Shown one piece after another: positions 17,269-27,848 of a stretch of DNA of 54,197 nucleotides (position 1 is the stretch's first letter; each line of letters starts with the position of its first letter). This DNA is from Mycolicibacterium chubuense (lineage in GTDB: Bacteria > Actinomycetota > Actinomycetes > Mycobacteriales > Mycobacteriaceae): contig NZ_JYNX01000012.1 of NCBI RefSeq assembly GCF_001044255.1, positions 1 to 54,197 on the forward strand, in the 5' to 3' direction. A program made the position numbers and the translations under genes. Under the pieces are notes generated by a model. It saw nothing but the letters and a program-made list of their open reading frames with translations. It was not told the DNA's origin and searched no databases.

Positions 17269-18168
17269 ATCGCCGTGTGCGCGACGCCGCGGAGATGCGT
17301 AGGCGTAGCGGGGGATCTGCACCGCACCTCGCCACCCGCGCGCGACCAGTGCCTCGCGCAGGTCTCCGATCACCCGGACCGGATCGTCTTCTTTGACGAC
17401 GCTGATCACTGTCCAGCGGAGCCGGCGGAGCTCGGGGATGACCCAACGGTCTTTGAGGTACTGCGTTCGATCGGTCTGGTGCTGGTCGCCGTCGTACTCC
17501 ACGGCGACCTGGAATTCCCTCCAGCCGAAGTCAAGATATCTCACGTGCCGACCGAACTCGTCGACGACTGGGATCTGAGTCGTCGGCTTCGGGAACCCCG
17601 AGTCGATGACAACCTCTCGCCACCAGGACTCCATCGGTGACTGGGCGCCGCCGTCGACAAGGGGGAGAACGGCTTTGAGCTTGGCTACTCCTCGAGCGCC
17701 CTTGTATCGCTCGGTAAGCCGCATGACATCGTCAACGGTGTAAGGCTTCACCTGCATGAGCGCGTCGAGCCGGGACAAGGCGTCGTACCGTCGAAAACGA
17801 CCGAGGTCGAACGCTGTCCGCTCGGCGGTCGCCACCGGGATGCCGGCGATTCGCGTCCATTCGTCCGCTTGGATGCGGTCGTCGCGGGCAATGATCCCGC
17901 GTGGTGCTCGGGGGAACTTGAAGACCAGTTCGATGTCGATATCGCGATCTACCCATGCCGAGCCATGCAGCGCCGATGCGGCGAGGCCAGTGACGATCCC
18001 TTCCCGTCGTGAGAACAACCATGCCGCAAAGATGCGGTCGCGCAACGTGATCATGCGGTTCTTGGGTGCGTGAACGTTCCCGAAGATCGGCCGGTACCAC
18101 CGCTGCAGTTCGTAACGGGTGACGACGCCGTCCCTGACAGCTTCGGTGCCGATGATGATGTCTTCCAT
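17230..18168 (-). CDS. AbiEi-like N-terminal region fused to DUF559/Vsr-type nuclease domain
   Basis: 312 aa from ATG 18168. The N-terminal half (about 20-150) resembles AbiEi-type antitoxin/regulator proteins of mycobacteria. The C-terminal half carries PMESWWREVVI...VRYLDFGWREFQVAVEYDGDQH, the PD-(D/E)XK pattern of DUF559/Vsr-like nucleases. Its last dozen codons (PNLHSGRGSAS) are the right arm and loop of hairpin copy B, so the C-terminus was probably changed by repeat insertion. Hairpin copy C lies just upstream. GC looks lower than in neighbours, suggesting acquisition. Role could be a solitary defence or toxin-antitoxin-derived gene; no partner toxin is visible. Confidence 0.75.
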   Translation of the reverse strand: MEDIIIGTEAVRDGVVTRYELQRWYRPIFGNVHAPKNRMITLRDRIFAAWLFSRREGIVTGLAASALHGSAWVDRDIDIELVFKFPRAPRGIIARDDRIQADEWTRIAGIPVATAERTAFDLGRFRRYDALSRLDALMQVKPYTVDDVMRLTERYKGARGVAKLKAVLPLVDGGAQSPMESWWREVVIDSGFPKPTTQIPVVDEFGRHVRYLDFGWREFQVAVEYDGDQHQTDRTQYLKDRWVIPELRRLRWTVISVVKEDDPVRVIGDLREALVARGWRGAVQIPRYAYASPRRRAHGDAPNLHSGRGSAS

Positions 18169-18214
18169 GGCCGAATACTGCGCGAGCCCACCGACAGCAC
18201 GGGCTCTCTCACGA

Positions 18215-18275
18215 CGAGCTTGCCGTGGAGCAGAGGTTCACTCGCACTTCCTCTGCTGGAATGCAAGTTCGGCGC
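18215..18275. repeat. Dispersed hairpin element, copy C (degenerate left arm)
   Basis: Right arm CTCTGCTGGAATGCAAGTTC plus GGCGC (18251-18275) matches copy B; left arm at 18215-18236 pairs at 17 of 22 positions; the loop again contains CTCGCACTT. It sits between the start of the nuclease-like gene and the stop of nei. Confidence 0.75.
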
Positions 18276-18294
18276 GAACGGGGACGGGGGCGGG

Positions 18295-19056
18295 TCAGCG
18301 CTGGCAGGTGGGGCACCAGTAGGTGACGCGATCGCCGTCCTTGTCGGTCTCGATGCGCGTGCCGCAGCGGCGGCACGGCAGCCCGGCGCGCCCGTACACC
18401 CAGACGTCCTGGCCGGGCCGGGTGTTTCCGGTGGTGGTGCGGTTGATCCGTAACCGGTTGAGCCACAACATCTGCTGGGCCCGACTGACCACCCGCAGCG
18501 GATCGGTGAGCTCGCCGACCGGTGTGGTGGGCCGCAATCCGAACACGAACGACATCTCGTTGGCGTACACGTTGCCGACCCCCGCCATCACCCGTTGATC
18601 GAGCAGCGCCTCGGCCACCGGCCGCGACGGGTTGGCCATCAGATTCGCCGCCGCTGTCTTCGCGGCCTCCGCCGACCAGTCCGCGCCGAGCAGGTCCGGC
18701 CCCAGGTGCGCGACCGCGTCCATGTCATGCGCGCGCTCGAGGACCTCGAGTACCCCGAGGTCGATGCCCGACGCCACCGAATCGGCCGTCCCCAACACGA
18801 TGCGAATCTTGTACGCCGGCGCCCGAACCCGGCCGATCACCCACGCCCCGTCCATCTTCAGGTGCGAGTGGATGCTGGCCTCACCGACCCGGATGAACAG
18901 ATGCTTGCCGCGGCTGATCACCTCGTCGACCACCTGACCGCTCAGGTCGACCGCGGCGTAGCGGGGGACGCGGACGTCGCAGCGCGTCAGCGTCTTGCCC
19001 TCCAGCGCGGTGCGCAGCTTGTCGGCGGTGCGGAAGACGGTGTCACCTTCGGGCAT
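18295..19056 (-). CDS. nei: Endonuclease VIII-type DNA glycosylase (Fpg/Nei family)
   Basis: 253 aa. It begins [14 protein letters not shown] with the catalytic N-terminal Pro2-Glu3. The middle has the helix-two-turns-helix ending [15 protein letters not shown], and the C-terminus a zinc finger [26 protein letters not shown] with four cysteines. It excises oxidised pyrimidines and nicks the abasic site. Its ATG overlaps the lhr stop by one base (TGATG), so it is coupled to lhr, the same pairing as Rv3296-Rv3297. Confidence 0.94.
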   Translation of the reverse strand: MPEGDTVFRTADKLRTALEGKTLTRCDVRVPRYAAVDLSGQVVDEVISRGKHLFIRVGEASIHSHLKMDGAWVIGRVRAPAYKIRIVLGTADSVASGIDLGVLEVLERAHDMDAVAHLGPDLLGADWSAEAAKTAAANLMANPSRPVAEALLDQRVMAGVGNVYANEMSFVFGLRPTTPVGELTDPLRVVSRAQQMLWLNRLRINRTTTGNTRPGQDVWVYGRAGLPCRRCGTRIETDKDGDRVTYWCPTCQR

Positions 19057-22000
19057 CAGCGCAGCCGCAGCCCGCGCGGCGTCCGGGAGAATCCGGCGTG
19101 CACCAGCGACTCGGCCGCCAGCGAGTCCCGGCTCTCGAGCACCGGCACACCGTCGATCCGCTCGACGAGAAGCGCCGGCACGCGTTGCCGGGTGACCAGT
19201 TCCGCCAGTGCGGCCGCTGCGGCGTTGTGCACTTCGGCGTCAGCGGTGAAGCTCAGCAGCGACCGTCCACCGCGCTCGACGAACCACGCCAATTCCCCGT
19301 CGACGAGCACTACCAGCGCGCCTGCCTTGCGGCCGGGCCGGTGCGCGGCCTCGCCCTGGGCCGGCCACGGCAGCGCCGCCCCGAACGGATTGGCCGGGTC
19401 GGTGGCGGCCAGCGCGATCGCGCGGAGGTTCTGCTGTTTGTCGTCGATGCTGTCGGCGTGGCTGCGCAGCCGGTCGACCGTGCTGGCGGTCGCGAATTGC
19501 GCACCGCCCAGCGATTCGACGAAATAGCCGCGCTGACAACGCCCCGCTTCCTCCATCGTGGTCAGCACCTTGTACATCGACGCGAAACCGCCGGCGATGT
19601 TCTCCGCGGCGACGGCGCCTTTGGTGAGCACCCCGTGCCGGGCCAGAAGCTGGTCGGCCTGGTACGACGCCCGCACGGTGGTGTCGACCTCGGCCGTCGG
19701 CAGCGCGGCCCACCGGCCCGCCACCGTCGGATCGGTGTCACGGTGCGCGCCCAGCCCGGCCGTGCTGATGCTGTAGCGGCTCAGCCGCGGCGCGCGCCGG
19801 TGCCGGTGCGCCGGGGCGGCGGTGCGCCGAGTACCGGAGCCGCGGGTGCCCGCCAACAGCGCCCGCACCGGGGCGAAGGTGTCACCGCCGACGTAGCCGG
19901 CCCAGATCAATTGCCACAGCGCTTCTTTGAGCGATTCGGTACTGACCCCGTCGACGCTGAGTTGGCGGAAGAAGTACGCGCCGCCGCCGCTGAGTGCGCC
20001 GAGGACGGCGTGATGGGTGTCGGTGAGGTCGAGTTCGCCGGGCGGAGCGAGCGAGAGCGGCGCGGTGTCGGCGGGATGGAAGGCGACCCAGCCGTCGGAC
20101 GACGACAGCGACCCGGCGCCCGACCACAACACCTCGCCGGACGCCAACAGCTCGTCGAGCATGCCGGGCTGATAGTCGCGCACTCGCTGACCGAAGATCA
20201 GCGGCTCGACCGCCGACGCCGGCACCGGCACGCCCGCCAACTGGTCGATCACCGACGCCAGACCGTCGACCCCGGACACCCTGTCGTTGCCCAGTTGCTG
20301 CCACGCCGGCAGGAAGCGGCCGAACGCCGCGGTGCTGACCGGCTCGATCTGGGCGCGCAGTGCCGCCAGCGAGCGCCGGCGCAGGATCCGCAGCACCTCG
20401 GCGTCGCACCACTGGTCGCCCGAATCGACCGGCGTGTCGGTGAATTCGCCGCGGACCAGCTTGCCGTCCGCGGCGAGGCGGCCCAGCACGTCGGCCGCCA
20501 CCCGCAGCCCGAGCCCGAACCGCGCCGCCGCCTCACCGGTGGTGAAAGGCCCCCGCGTGCGGGCGTACCGCGACAGCAGCTCGCCCAGCGGATCGACGAC
20601 CGGCTCGAGGAACGCGATCGGCACACCCACCGGGACCGCGACCCCGACGCCGTCGCGCAGCCGGCCGATGTCCTCGACGCTGGCCCACCAGGTCTGACCG
20701 GCATAGGACACGCTGACGATCCGTTTGGCGGTGAGCAGCCCTTCCAGCCATCCGCCGACGTCGTCGGCCGTGCAGCGCGTGGTGATCTCGTCGACCGTCA
20801 GGGGACCGAGCATGCGGAGAAGGTCGGCCACTCCTTCGGCGTCGCGCACCGTTCGTTCGGGCGTCAGGTGCTGGAGCTGCCGCGTGGTGTTGGCCACCAC
20901 GTCGGCGTCGAGCAGTTCGCGCAGTTCGACGCGGCCCAGCAGCTCGGCCAGCAGTGTGGGATCCAATGCCAATGCAGCGGCGCGCCGTTCGGCCAGCGGG
21001 CTGTCACCCTCGTACATGAACGCGCCGACGTAGCCGAACAGCAGGGACGCCGCGAACGGTGACGGGGTGGGCGTCTCCACCTCCAGCAGCCGCACTCGGC
21101 GTTGCGCGATGCGGGCCATCAGATCGGTGAGCATCGGCACGTCGTAGACGTCCTGCAGGCACTCGCGCACGGCCTCGAGGACGACGGGGAAGTCGGGATA
21201 GTTGCGGGCCACGTCGAGAAGTTGCGCAGCGCGCTGACGCTGGTGCCACAGCGGGGACCGCTTGCCGGGGTGGCGGCGGGGCAGCAGCAGCGCCCGGGCG
21301 GCGCATTCCCGGAACCGGGAGGCGAACAGCGCCGATGAGCTGACCTCGGTGGTGACCAAGGGTTCGATCTCGTCGGGGTCGAACACGAAGATGTCAGCGC
21401 CCGGGGCGGTGTCGTCGGTGTCGGGCAGCCGGACGATGATCCCGTCGTCGGAGGCGGTGGGCTTCTCGTCGATGCCGAACCGCTCATAGAGCCGCTTGCC
21501 CACCGCGAGAGCCAGCGGGCCGTGCACCCGCAGGCCGTAGGGGGAGTGCAGGATGATCCGCCAGTCGCCGAGCTCATCGCGGAACCGCTCCACCACGAGC
21601 GTGGTGTCCGACGGCACCGCCGACGTCGCATTGCGCTGCTCGTCGATGAGCTGCCACAGGTTGTCGGTGGCGAACGCGTCGAATCCCACGCTCTGACAAC
21701 GTGTCTCGAAGGCGCCGCGATCCAGGCGGGCCAGTTCGCCGGTGAAGGCGCCGATCGCCGCACCCAGTTCGGCGGGCCTGCCGACGCCGTCACCGCGCCA
21801 GAACGGCAGCCGGGCGGGTTCACCGGGGGCGGGGATGACGAGCACCCGGTCGTGAGTGATCTCGGTGATCCGCCAGCTGGTCGCGCCGAGTGAGATGACG
21901 TCACCGGGGCGGGATTCGTAGACCATCTCCTCGTCGAGTTCGCCGACCCGCGAGGGCTTTTCGGAGTCCGCGCTGGAGGCGAGGAACACGGTGAAGAGTC

Positions 22001-23585
22001 CGCGGTCGGGGATGGCGCCCCCGGAGGTGACCGCGAGCCGCTGCGCGCCGGGCCGTGCGGTGAGGGTTCCCGCGTCGCGGTCGTAGACGATGCGGGGTCG
22101 CAGCTCGGCGAATTCGGTCGACGGGTACTTCCCGGACAGCAGGTCGAGCGTCGCCTCGAACGCGCTGCGCGGCAACGTCGCGAACGGTGCGCTGCGCCGT
22201 ACGGTGTCGAACCACGACTCGGCGTTGATCGGCTCCAGCGCGCAGGCGGCCACGGTGTGCTGGGCCAGCACATCGAGCGGGTTGGCCGGCACTCTCATCG
22301 TCTCGATCTGACCGCCCAGCATGCGTTGCACACTGACCGCGCAACCGATCAGGTCGGTGCGGTGTTTGGGGAACAGCACGCCCTGGCTGATCTCGCCGAC
22401 CTGGTGGCCGGCCCGACCGATGCGCTGTAGCCCGCTGGCCACCGACGGCGGCGTCTCGACCTGGATCACCAGATCGACCGCGCCCATGTCGATGCCGAGC
22501 TCGAGGCTGGACGTCGCGACGACGGCCTTGAGCCGGCCGCTCTTGAGCGCGTCCTCGACGTCGGCGCGGGCCTCCTTGCTGACCGAGCCGTGGTGGGCCC
22601 GGGCCAGCAGCGGCTCGGCGCCGTAGGACTGCCCGCTGCCCATCAGATGCGCGGGCGCACCGCCGGCCACGCCCGGGTTCGGCCCGCCCAGTTCGATGCC
22701 GTTGCGTTCGGCGTGGATCTCGTTGAGGCGGGCGGTCAGCCGCTCGGCCAGCCGGCGCGAGTTGGTGAACACGATCGAGCTGTTGTGTGCCTCGATCAGG
22801 TCGACGATGCGTTCCTCGACGTCGGGCCAGATCGAGTTGTTCTCCAGGTTGGCCATGTCCGGCACCGGGACCTGCACGGTCAGGTCGAACGTCTTCGCCG
22901 CGGGCGGCGCCACGATCGTCGTCGGCGCGGCTCCGGACAGGAAGCGGGCCACTTCCTCGGGGGGACGCACCGTCGCCGAGAGCCCGATGCGCTGCGCGGG
23001 CCGCTCGAGCATGGCGTCCAGCCGCCCCAGCGACACCGCCAGATGGGCGCCGCGCTTGGTGCCCGCCACCGCGTGCACCTCGTCGACGATGACGGTCTGC
23101 ACGCCGGCCAGCGTCTCCCGCGCGGCGGAGGTCAGCATCAGGAACAGCGACTCCGGCGTGGTGATCAGGATGTCGGGCGGTTTGGTGATCAGCTCGCGGC
23201 GCTTGGCGGGCGTGGTGTCCCCGGAGCGGACGCCGACGCTGATCTTGGGCGGCTCCTGACCGCCGCGTTCGGCGATGCGCGAGATCCCGGTCAGCGGCGT
23301 GCGCAGGTTCCGTTCGACGTCGACGGCCAGCGCCTTGAGCGGGGATACGTACAGGACCCGGGTGGCCGGCTCGGACGCCGGGGACCTGGCCAGACCGTCG
23401 ATCGCCCACAGGAAGGCCGCGAGGGTCTTCCCGGATCCAGTCGGGGCGATGACCAGCGTGTTGTCCCCGTCGGCGATGGCGTTCCAGGCCTGGGCCTGGG
23501 CCGGCGTGGGCTCGACGAACGTGCCCGCGAACCACTCGCGCGTCAACGCGCTGAAGCGGGAGAGCGGATCGGTGTTCAGGGGCAC
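19056..23585 (-). CDS. lhr: Lhr superfamily 2 DNA helicase
   Basis: 1509 aa, full length (M. tuberculosis about 1513). ATP-dependent 3'-5' helicase acting on DNA:DNA and RNA:DNA in repair. N-terminal core: Q-motif region, Walker [10 protein letters not shown] (about 45-53), DEVH box [23 protein letters not shown], and the second RecA domain with [10 protein letters not shown] and [10 protein letters not shown]. Then comes the winged-helix and Lhr-core domain, followed by the long C-terminal Lhr-CTD (from about 880). GTG start at 23585. It is the only transcription unit upstream of nei, which shares one base with its stop. Confidence 0.95.
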   Translation of the reverse strand: MPLNTDPLSRFSALTREWFAGTFVEPTPAQAQAWNAIADGDNTLVIAPTGSGKTLAAFLWAIDGLARSPASEPATRVLYVSPLKALAVDVERNLRTPLTGISRIAERGGQEPPKISVGVRSGDTTPAKRRELITKPPDILITTPESLFLMLTSAARETLAGVQTVIVDEVHAVAGTKRGAHLAVSLGRLDAMLERPAQRIGLSATVRPPEEVARFLSGAAPTTIVAPPAAKTFDLTVQVPVPDMANLENNSIWPDVEERIVDLIEAHNSSIVFTNSRRLAERLTARLNEIHAERNGIELGGPNPGVAGGAPAHLMGSGQSYGAEPLLARAHHGSVSKEARADVEDALKSGRLKAVVATSSLELGIDMGAVDLVIQVETPPSVASGLQRIGRAGHQVGEISQGVLFPKHRTDLIGCAVSVQRMLGGQIETMRVPANPLDVLAQHTVAACALEPINAESWFDTVRRSAPFATLPRSAFEATLDLLSGKYPSTEFAELRPRIVYDRDAGTLTARPGAQRLAVTSGGAIPDRGLFTVFLASSADSEKPSRVGELDEEMVYESRPGDVISLGATSWRITEITHDRVLVIPAPGEPARLPFWRGDGVGRPAELGAAIGAFTGELARLDRGAFETRCQSVGFDAFATDNLWQLIDEQRNATSAVPSDTTLVVERFRDELGDWRIILHSPYGLRVHGPLALAVGKRLYERFGIDEKPTASDDGIIVRLPDTDDTAPGADIFVFDPDEIEPLVTTEVSSSALFASRFRECAARALLLPRRHPGKRSPLWHQRQRAAQLLDVARNYPDFPVVLEAVRECLQDVYDVPMLTDLMARIAQRRVRLLEVETPTPSPFAASLLFGYVGAFMYEGDSPLAERRAAALALDPTLLAELLGRVELRELLDADVVANTTRQLQHLTPERTVRDAEGVADLLRMLGPLTVDEITTRCTADDVGGWLEGLLTAKRIVSVSYAGQTWWASVEDIGRLRDGVGVAVPVGVPIAFLEPVVDPLGELLSRYARTRGPFTTGEAAARFGLGLRVAADVLGRLAADGKLVRGEFTDTPVDSGDQWCDAEVLRILRRRSLAALRAQIEPVSTAAFGRFLPAWQQLGNDRVSGVDGLASVIDQLAGVPVPASAVEPLIFGQRVRDYQPGMLDELLASGEVLWSGAGSLSSSDGWVAFHPADTAPLSLAPPGELDLTDTHHAVLGALSGGGAYFFRQLSVDGVSTESLKEALWQLIWAGYVGGDTFAPVRALLAGTRGSGTRRTAAPAHRHRRAPRLSRYSISTAGLGAHRDTDPTVAGRWAALPTAEVDTTVRASYQADQLLARHGVLTKGAVAAENIAGGFASMYKVLTTMEEAGRCQRGYFVESLGGAQFATASTVDRLRSHADSIDDKQQNLRAIALAATDPANPFGAALPWPAQGEAAHRPGRKAGALVVLVDGELAWFVERGGRSLLSFTADAEVHNAAAAALAELVTRQRVPALLVERIDGVPVLESRDSLAAESLVHAGFSRTPRGLRLR

Positions 23586-23631
23586 GTGTCCATGGTGCCA
23601 AGGTCCACCGACAACACCGGCGTCCGCGCCC

Positions 23632-24414
23632 TCAGAGGGTGAAGCCGCCGTCGACGTTGAGCGTGGACCCGGTGATGTATCCCGTGTCCCGTCGGGCGAG
23701 GAATGCCACGGCGTTGGCCACGTCGGCGGGCTGGCCGTAGCTCCCGGTCGCCAGCATCGGCCGGAGCTGATCGGCGAAGTCGCCCTCGTCGGGATTCATG
23801 TCGGTGGCGATCGGGCCCGGCTGCACGTTGTTGACGGTGACGCCGCGAGGTCCGAGTTCCCGGGCGAGACCGCGGGTCAGGCCCGCCACGGCGGCCTTGG
23901 TCATCGCGTAGACCGAGAAGCCCGGTGTGGGCACGCGGTCGGCGTTGACACTGCCGATGTTGATGATCCGGCCACCGTCGGTCGTGGCGAGGTGCGGAAC
24001 CGCGGCCTTGGTGGCGGCGAAGACTCCGCGCACGTTCACCGCGACCAGGCGGTCGAACTCCTCGAGGGTGAAGTCCTCGATGACCGCGCCGGACGCCACG
24101 CCCGCATTGTTGACCAGGATGTCCAGGCCGCCCAGCCGCTCGACGGTCTCGGCCACCGCGGCTGCGATCGCGTCGGCGTCGCGGCTGTCGGCCTGCAGCG
24201 CCACGACGGTCGGTCCCGACGCGGCGGCTTCTGTGGCCAGTTTGTCGGCGGCCTCAGCCGACGACTGATACGTGAACGCCACCGCGGCGCCGTCCGCGGC
24301 CAGGCGACGCACGATCTGCGCGCCGATTCCCCTCGCGCCGCCGGTGACCAGTGCCCGGCGGCCGTTCAGTGGTCGTCCGGTGGTGTCCGGTGCGCTGTCG
24401 GTAGCTGTGCTCAT
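23632..24414 (-). CDS. SDR-family oxidoreductase (3-ketoacyl-ACP reductase-like)
   Basis: 260 aa from ATG 24414 (MSTATDSAPD). VTGGARGIG cofactor loop, NNAGV, IINIGSVNADRVP with catalytic Ser, YAMTK Tyr-Lys, PGPIATDMNPDEG and terminal LNVDGGFTL. The 'PDEGDFAD' and 'GSTLNVDGGFTL' ends are common in FabG-like SDRs of streptomycetes and mycobacteria. Substrate unknown. The frame opens further upstream to 24576, but the extension is not SDR-like. It is divergent from the LuxR-type regulator. Confidence 0.88.
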   Translation of the reverse strand: MSTATDSAPDTTGRPLNGRRALVTGGARGIGAQIVRRLAADGAAVAFTYQSSAEAADKLATEAAASGPTVVALQADSRDADAIAAAVAETVERLGGLDILVNNAGVASGAVIEDFTLEEFDRLVAVNVRGVFAATKAAVPHLATTDGGRIINIGSVNADRVPTPGFSVYAMTKAAVAGLTRGLARELGPRGVTVNNVQPGPIATDMNPDEGDFADQLRPMLATGSYGQPADVANAVAFLARRDTGYITGSTLNVDGGFTL

Positions 24415-24591
24415 GTGTCCATCCCGTCGTCGGCGTTTCCCTCGGCAAGCCGTGTGGTCGTCGCATCCATTCCCCATGTGACGGGCGTCACACCAACAGC
24501 AGGGGGCGGAAGACGGTGGGTCGGCCTCCGAGAAGACGTGATCCATGGTGCCGACGACGCCTGACAGCATGGTCAATACGTTTGTTCACCA

Positions 24592-24619
24592 GTGACAACG
24601 AGGCGAAGCCGCCTACGAT
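24592..24619 (+). promoter_or_regulatory. Promoter of the LuxR-type regulator (leaderless)
   Basis: GTGACA (24592-24597), 16-nt spacer and TACGAT (24614-24619) lie six bases before GTG 24626, consistent with transcription starting on the initiation codon. Confidence 0.55.
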
Positions 24620-24625
24620 GACGCC

Positions 24626-26827
24626 GTGGTTGCGGGGGATTGGCGGGCGTACGTGCCGACGGCCACCGTGGGGCGTCCACGGATCGTCGACACCGCCCTG
24701 CCGCGCGCCGACCTCGTGGATCAGCTCGCCGCCCGCGGCGACGCGCACCTGGTCACGGTGACGGCTCCGGCCGGCTACGGCAAGACGACCGCGGTGGCGC
24801 TGTGGGACGACGCCGATCCCCGACCGTTCGCCTGGGTCCGTGTCGACCATCTCGACGAGGATCCCGCGCACCTGCTCCTGCACATCGCGAGCGCCGTCGC
24901 GGCGGTACGTCCTGTCGACTGCGCCGTCCTGACCTACCTGCGCGGCCCGGGTCGCGACCCCCTCACCCATCTGCTGCCCGCGCTGAGTGCAGCTCTCGAG
25001 GCCACCGGACCCCTGGTGCTGGTCATCGACGACGCCCATCACCTGAGTGCGGCCGACGCCGTCGCCGCTCTGCACGCAGTCATCTTCACTGCGCCGGCGC
25101 ATACGGCAATCGCAGTGGTCGGGCGCCACCAGCTTCGCATCGAGCTCGCCCGGCGCCGATTGATGGAGGAGGTCGTGGAGATCGACGCGTCGGCACTGCA
25201 GTTCTCCGACGAGGAGGCGGCGGCGCTGCTCGTGTCGGTGAGCGGCCTCGATCGCCGGGCTCGTGCCATCCCGGCGGTGGTCGAGCTCTGCGAGGGATGG
25301 CCGGCCGGAATCATGTTGACGGCCATGGCCCTTCGAGGCGGCGCGTCGGTCGAATCCCTCGGCGGCAGACGCGGGCCACTGGCCGACTACCTCGTGGAGG
25401 AGGTGCTCGACCTGATCGAACCCGCGACGGCGAGGTTCCTTCTCGAATCGTCTGTGCTGGAACGCTTCACCGCAGCCCAGCTGGACGCGATGCTCGGCCG
25501 CGACGACTCCGCGCGGATGATCGACGCGCTCGCCGACGCGGGCAACCCGTTTCTCGTCGTGCTGGACCAGCACGGTATCTGGTTCCGCTATCACCGCCTC
25601 TTCGCCGACGTGCTGCGTCAGCGGTTGCGGACGATTGCTCCGCACCGGTTCCGCGAGTTGGCGATCCGAGGAGCCGATCTGCTGGAACGCGAAGAAGACA
25701 TCGATGGCGCCCTGCAGCTTGCGCTCGCTGCCGGTGACGAACCCCGGGCGGCCGCACTGGTGGGCCGCGACGCGGTCCGTCTCGGATTCGACGGCCGCGC
25801 CGGTGTGCTCGCGCGGCGCTTGGCGCTGCTCGAGCCCAGGGTCTTCGCCGAGTATCCCGACGCGGCGCTGGCCCGCGCGTGGCTGGGCGTCACCACCGGC
25901 GATGCCGACGCGATCCATCGGTCGCTGATGCTGGCTCATCACGCGGATCGTGGAGCTCCGCTCGCCGACGGTACCCCCTCGGTGAAAGTCGCTGCGGCGC
26001 TGGTCGGTTCACTGATCGGAGTCGGCGGCATCGAGGAGGTGCTGCACTGCGCCGACGTCGTCCGCGCCGCCGGAGACAGCCTCGTCAATCCGTGGTGGGG
26101 GGCGGCGACGGTGATGAAAGGCGCCGCAGAATCGATGCGCGGTCAGACCCCGCAGGCTCGGCTGCTTCTGGAATCGGCCTTACCGGTGACCGACGATCTG
26201 CCGGGCTTCCAGGCCGCCGCCCTGGCGCATCTGGCACTGCTCGATCTGGCGGCGGGTGACGACGCCGGGGCCATCGAACGGAGCGACGCCGCAAGGACTC
26301 TCGTCGACAAATACGACCTGTGTGACGTCGTCCCGATGGTGGTCGTCTACGCGGTGAGCGCGGTGATGGCGGCGCGGACCGGCGACGTCTCGACGGCACA
26401 CGAGTCTGTCGAGGTGACCGAGCACCTCCTCGACCGGCTGGGGCGGCTGGCGGCGCGCACGGCGCTGCTCGGCTACGGTCTGCTGGCGTGGACCGATGCG
26501 GTCTTGGGCGACCGGGATCTGCTCGCCGTCCATCTCCACGCCGCCGAGCGGGCCCGTCGACGCGAACCCGGGGCCATCGCGCTATCCGCTCGCGTCGACC
26601 GGGTGCGCGCCATGGTGGCGGGCAACGCTCACCCCCTGACGGCCGCGGAGTTGCGGCTCCTGCCTCTGTTGGCCACCCACTTTTCCCTGCAGCAGATCGC
26701 CGACGACCTGATGATCGGTCGCGAGACCGCCAAGAGTCAGGCGACGTCGGTCTACCGCAAGCTCGGGGTGTCCACACGCGCCGCCGCCGTGGACGAGGCA
26801 CGACGGATCGGGCTCCTCAGCGGATAG
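24626..26827 (+). CDS. Large ATP-binding LuxR-family (LAL/MalT-type) transcriptional regulator
   Basis: 733 aa. The N-terminal AAA/STAND ATPase has Walker A VTAPAGYGKTTAV (about 46-58) and a Walker B-like LVLVIDDAHHLS. A long helical TPR-like middle follows, then a C-terminal LuxR HTH (about 670-733): LTAAELRLLPLLATHFSLQQIADDLMIGRETAKSQATSVYRKLGVSTRAAAV. Such proteins activate transcription on binding an inducer. It is convergent with the DyP operon (10-bp gap) and divergent from the SDR gene, so it is a candidate activator for either; this is inference. Confidence 0.9.
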   Translation: MVAGDWRAYVPTATVGRPRIVDTALPRADLVDQLAARGDAHLVTVTAPAGYGKTTAVALWDDADPRPFAWVRVDHLDEDPAHLLLHIASAVAAVRPVDCAVLTYLRGPGRDPLTHLLPALSAALEATGPLVLVIDDAHHLSAADAVAALHAVIFTAPAHTAIAVVGRHQLRIELARRRLMEEVVEIDASALQFSDEEAAALLVSVSGLDRRARAIPAVVELCEGWPAGIMLTAMALRGGASVESLGGRRGPLADYLVEEVLDLIEPATARFLLESSVLERFTAAQLDAMLGRDDSARMIDALADAGNPFLVVLDQHGIWFRYHRLFADVLRQRLRTIAPHRFRELAIRGADLLEREEDIDGALQLALAAGDEPRAAALVGRDAVRLGFDGRAGVLARRLALLEPRVFAEYPDAALARAWLGVTTGDADAIHRSLMLAHHADRGAPLADGTPSVKVAAALVGSLIGVGGIEEVLHCADVVRAAGDSLVNPWWGAATVMKGAAESMRGQTPQARLLLESALPVTDDLPGFQAAALAHLALLDLAAGDDAGAIERSDAARTLVDKYDLCDVVPMVVVYAVSAVMAARTGDVSTAHESVEVTEHLLDRLGRLAARTALLGYGLLAWTDAVLGDRDLLAVHLHAAERARRREPGAIALSARVDRVRAMVAGNAHPLTAAELRLLPLLATHFSLQQIADDLMIGRETAKSQATSVYRKLGVSTRAAAVDEARRIGLLSG

Positions 26828-26837
26828 CCGGCCGCGA

Positions 26838-27848
26838 TCAGGGCATGGTCACGAGGTTGTGCCACAGCTGGCGCAGACTGTCGGTGCCGCCGAACAGCGT
26901 GGTGAAGTGTGTCGAGTCGACCAGCACGATGTCCCCCGCGCGGTCGCCGGTCGGGGGCATCCAGATCATCGCGTTGAACTCGGTGTTCCCGGCGGCGGTG
27001 AACGGATGCGGCCGGGTGGGGTCGACGCGTTGGCGCGCCAGCACGCGCAGGGTGGAGTCCGCGGCGGCCGTGAGCTCGTAGTGCGGCAGATGCTGGTGGA
27101 AACTCAGCGTCGGCACGTCGCGCAGGAGACCGCGGTCGTCCAGATCGCGAAAGGTGGTCAGCGGGGCGATCTCTGCAGTGCCGTCGATGACTGCGGGTCG
27201 CAGACCCCACGTGTTGTGCACCGGAACGTCGAGTGCCCGCATCAACGACCGGGTGTACTGGCTGAAGCGTTGTTGTCGAGGGACCAGTCGATCGCCGTGG
27301 TGCTCGTACTCCATTTGACGCTGGGCGAGGTCGTCGGTGAAACCGACGTCGTGGTGGGGCGCGAGAAGCAGGCACGTCCCCTCGCGACGGAGCCACTCCT
27401 GGATGGCCTCGACTTCCGTGGACGTCACGTCCAACCCCGAGATGAGGTGGTCGAGTCCGAACACCATCAGCGTGTCGGTGTCGGCCAGGATGCGTTCGTC
27501 GATCGGCTGGTGATAGCCGGCTTGGTCGACGCGCTGGAACACGGCCACCGGGTGCCCGGTCGCGTCACCCGCGAGGTTCTGGAACGACAGCGCGGAGCGG
27601 TGGAACAACTCGAGCGTCCCGGCGATGCCCTGCAGAAAATTCGCCGCGTCGAACTCCGGCGTCTCGTAGGCCGGGTAGATGACGTTGCGCACCTCAGTGA
27701 TCGTCGAGAATCGGTTCGCCATCGCCGCCGGGTCGCGTTGGGCCTCAGCGGGATAGCTCCACGTCCAATAGATACTGACGCGGCGCCCCCCGGTCGCGGG
27801 GCGGGCGACGTGGGTTTGGTTGTACGTGCGTGCCGACGAGGAACTCAT
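26838..27848 (-). CDS. GATase1/ThuA-like protein of the DyP operon
   Basis: 336 aa from ATG 27848, which overlaps the DyP stop (ATGA). No firm family match from memory. The middle, DTDTLMVFGLDHLISGLDVTSTEVEAIQEWLRREGTCLLLAPHHDVGF, has the strand-helix-strand form of class I glutamine amidotransferase/ThuA/DUF4350 folds. The end, GDIVLVDSTHFTTLFGGTDSLRQLWHNLV, fits the last strand of such a fold. No nucleophilic Cys elbow is seen. No signal peptide or membrane segment. Third gene of a coupled operon with the peroxidase, so a role in substrate or cofactor handling for it is inferred. Confidence 0.65.
   Translation of the reverse strand: MSSSSARTYNQTHVARPATGGRRVSIYWTWSYPAEAQRDPAAMANRFSTITEVRNVIYPAYETPEFDAANFLQGIAGTLELFHRSALSFQNLAGDATGHPVAVFQRVDQAGYHQPIDERILADTDTLMVFGLDHLISGLDVTSTEVEAIQEWLRREGTCLLLAPHHDVGFTDDLAQRQMEYEHHGDRLVPRQQRFSQYTRSLMRALDVPVHNTWGLRPAVIDGTAEIAPLTTFRDLDDRGLLRDVPTLSFHQHLPHYELTAAADSTLRVLARQRVDPTRPHPFTAAGNTEFNAMIWMPPTGDRAGDIVLVDSTHFTTLFGGTDSLRQLWHNLVTMP

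Noticed and set aside
23632-24576. Longer start for the SDR at 24576
   Set aside because: The extra 54 residues are Cys/Arg-rich and unlike SDR N-termini; ATG 24414 gives a normal family length.
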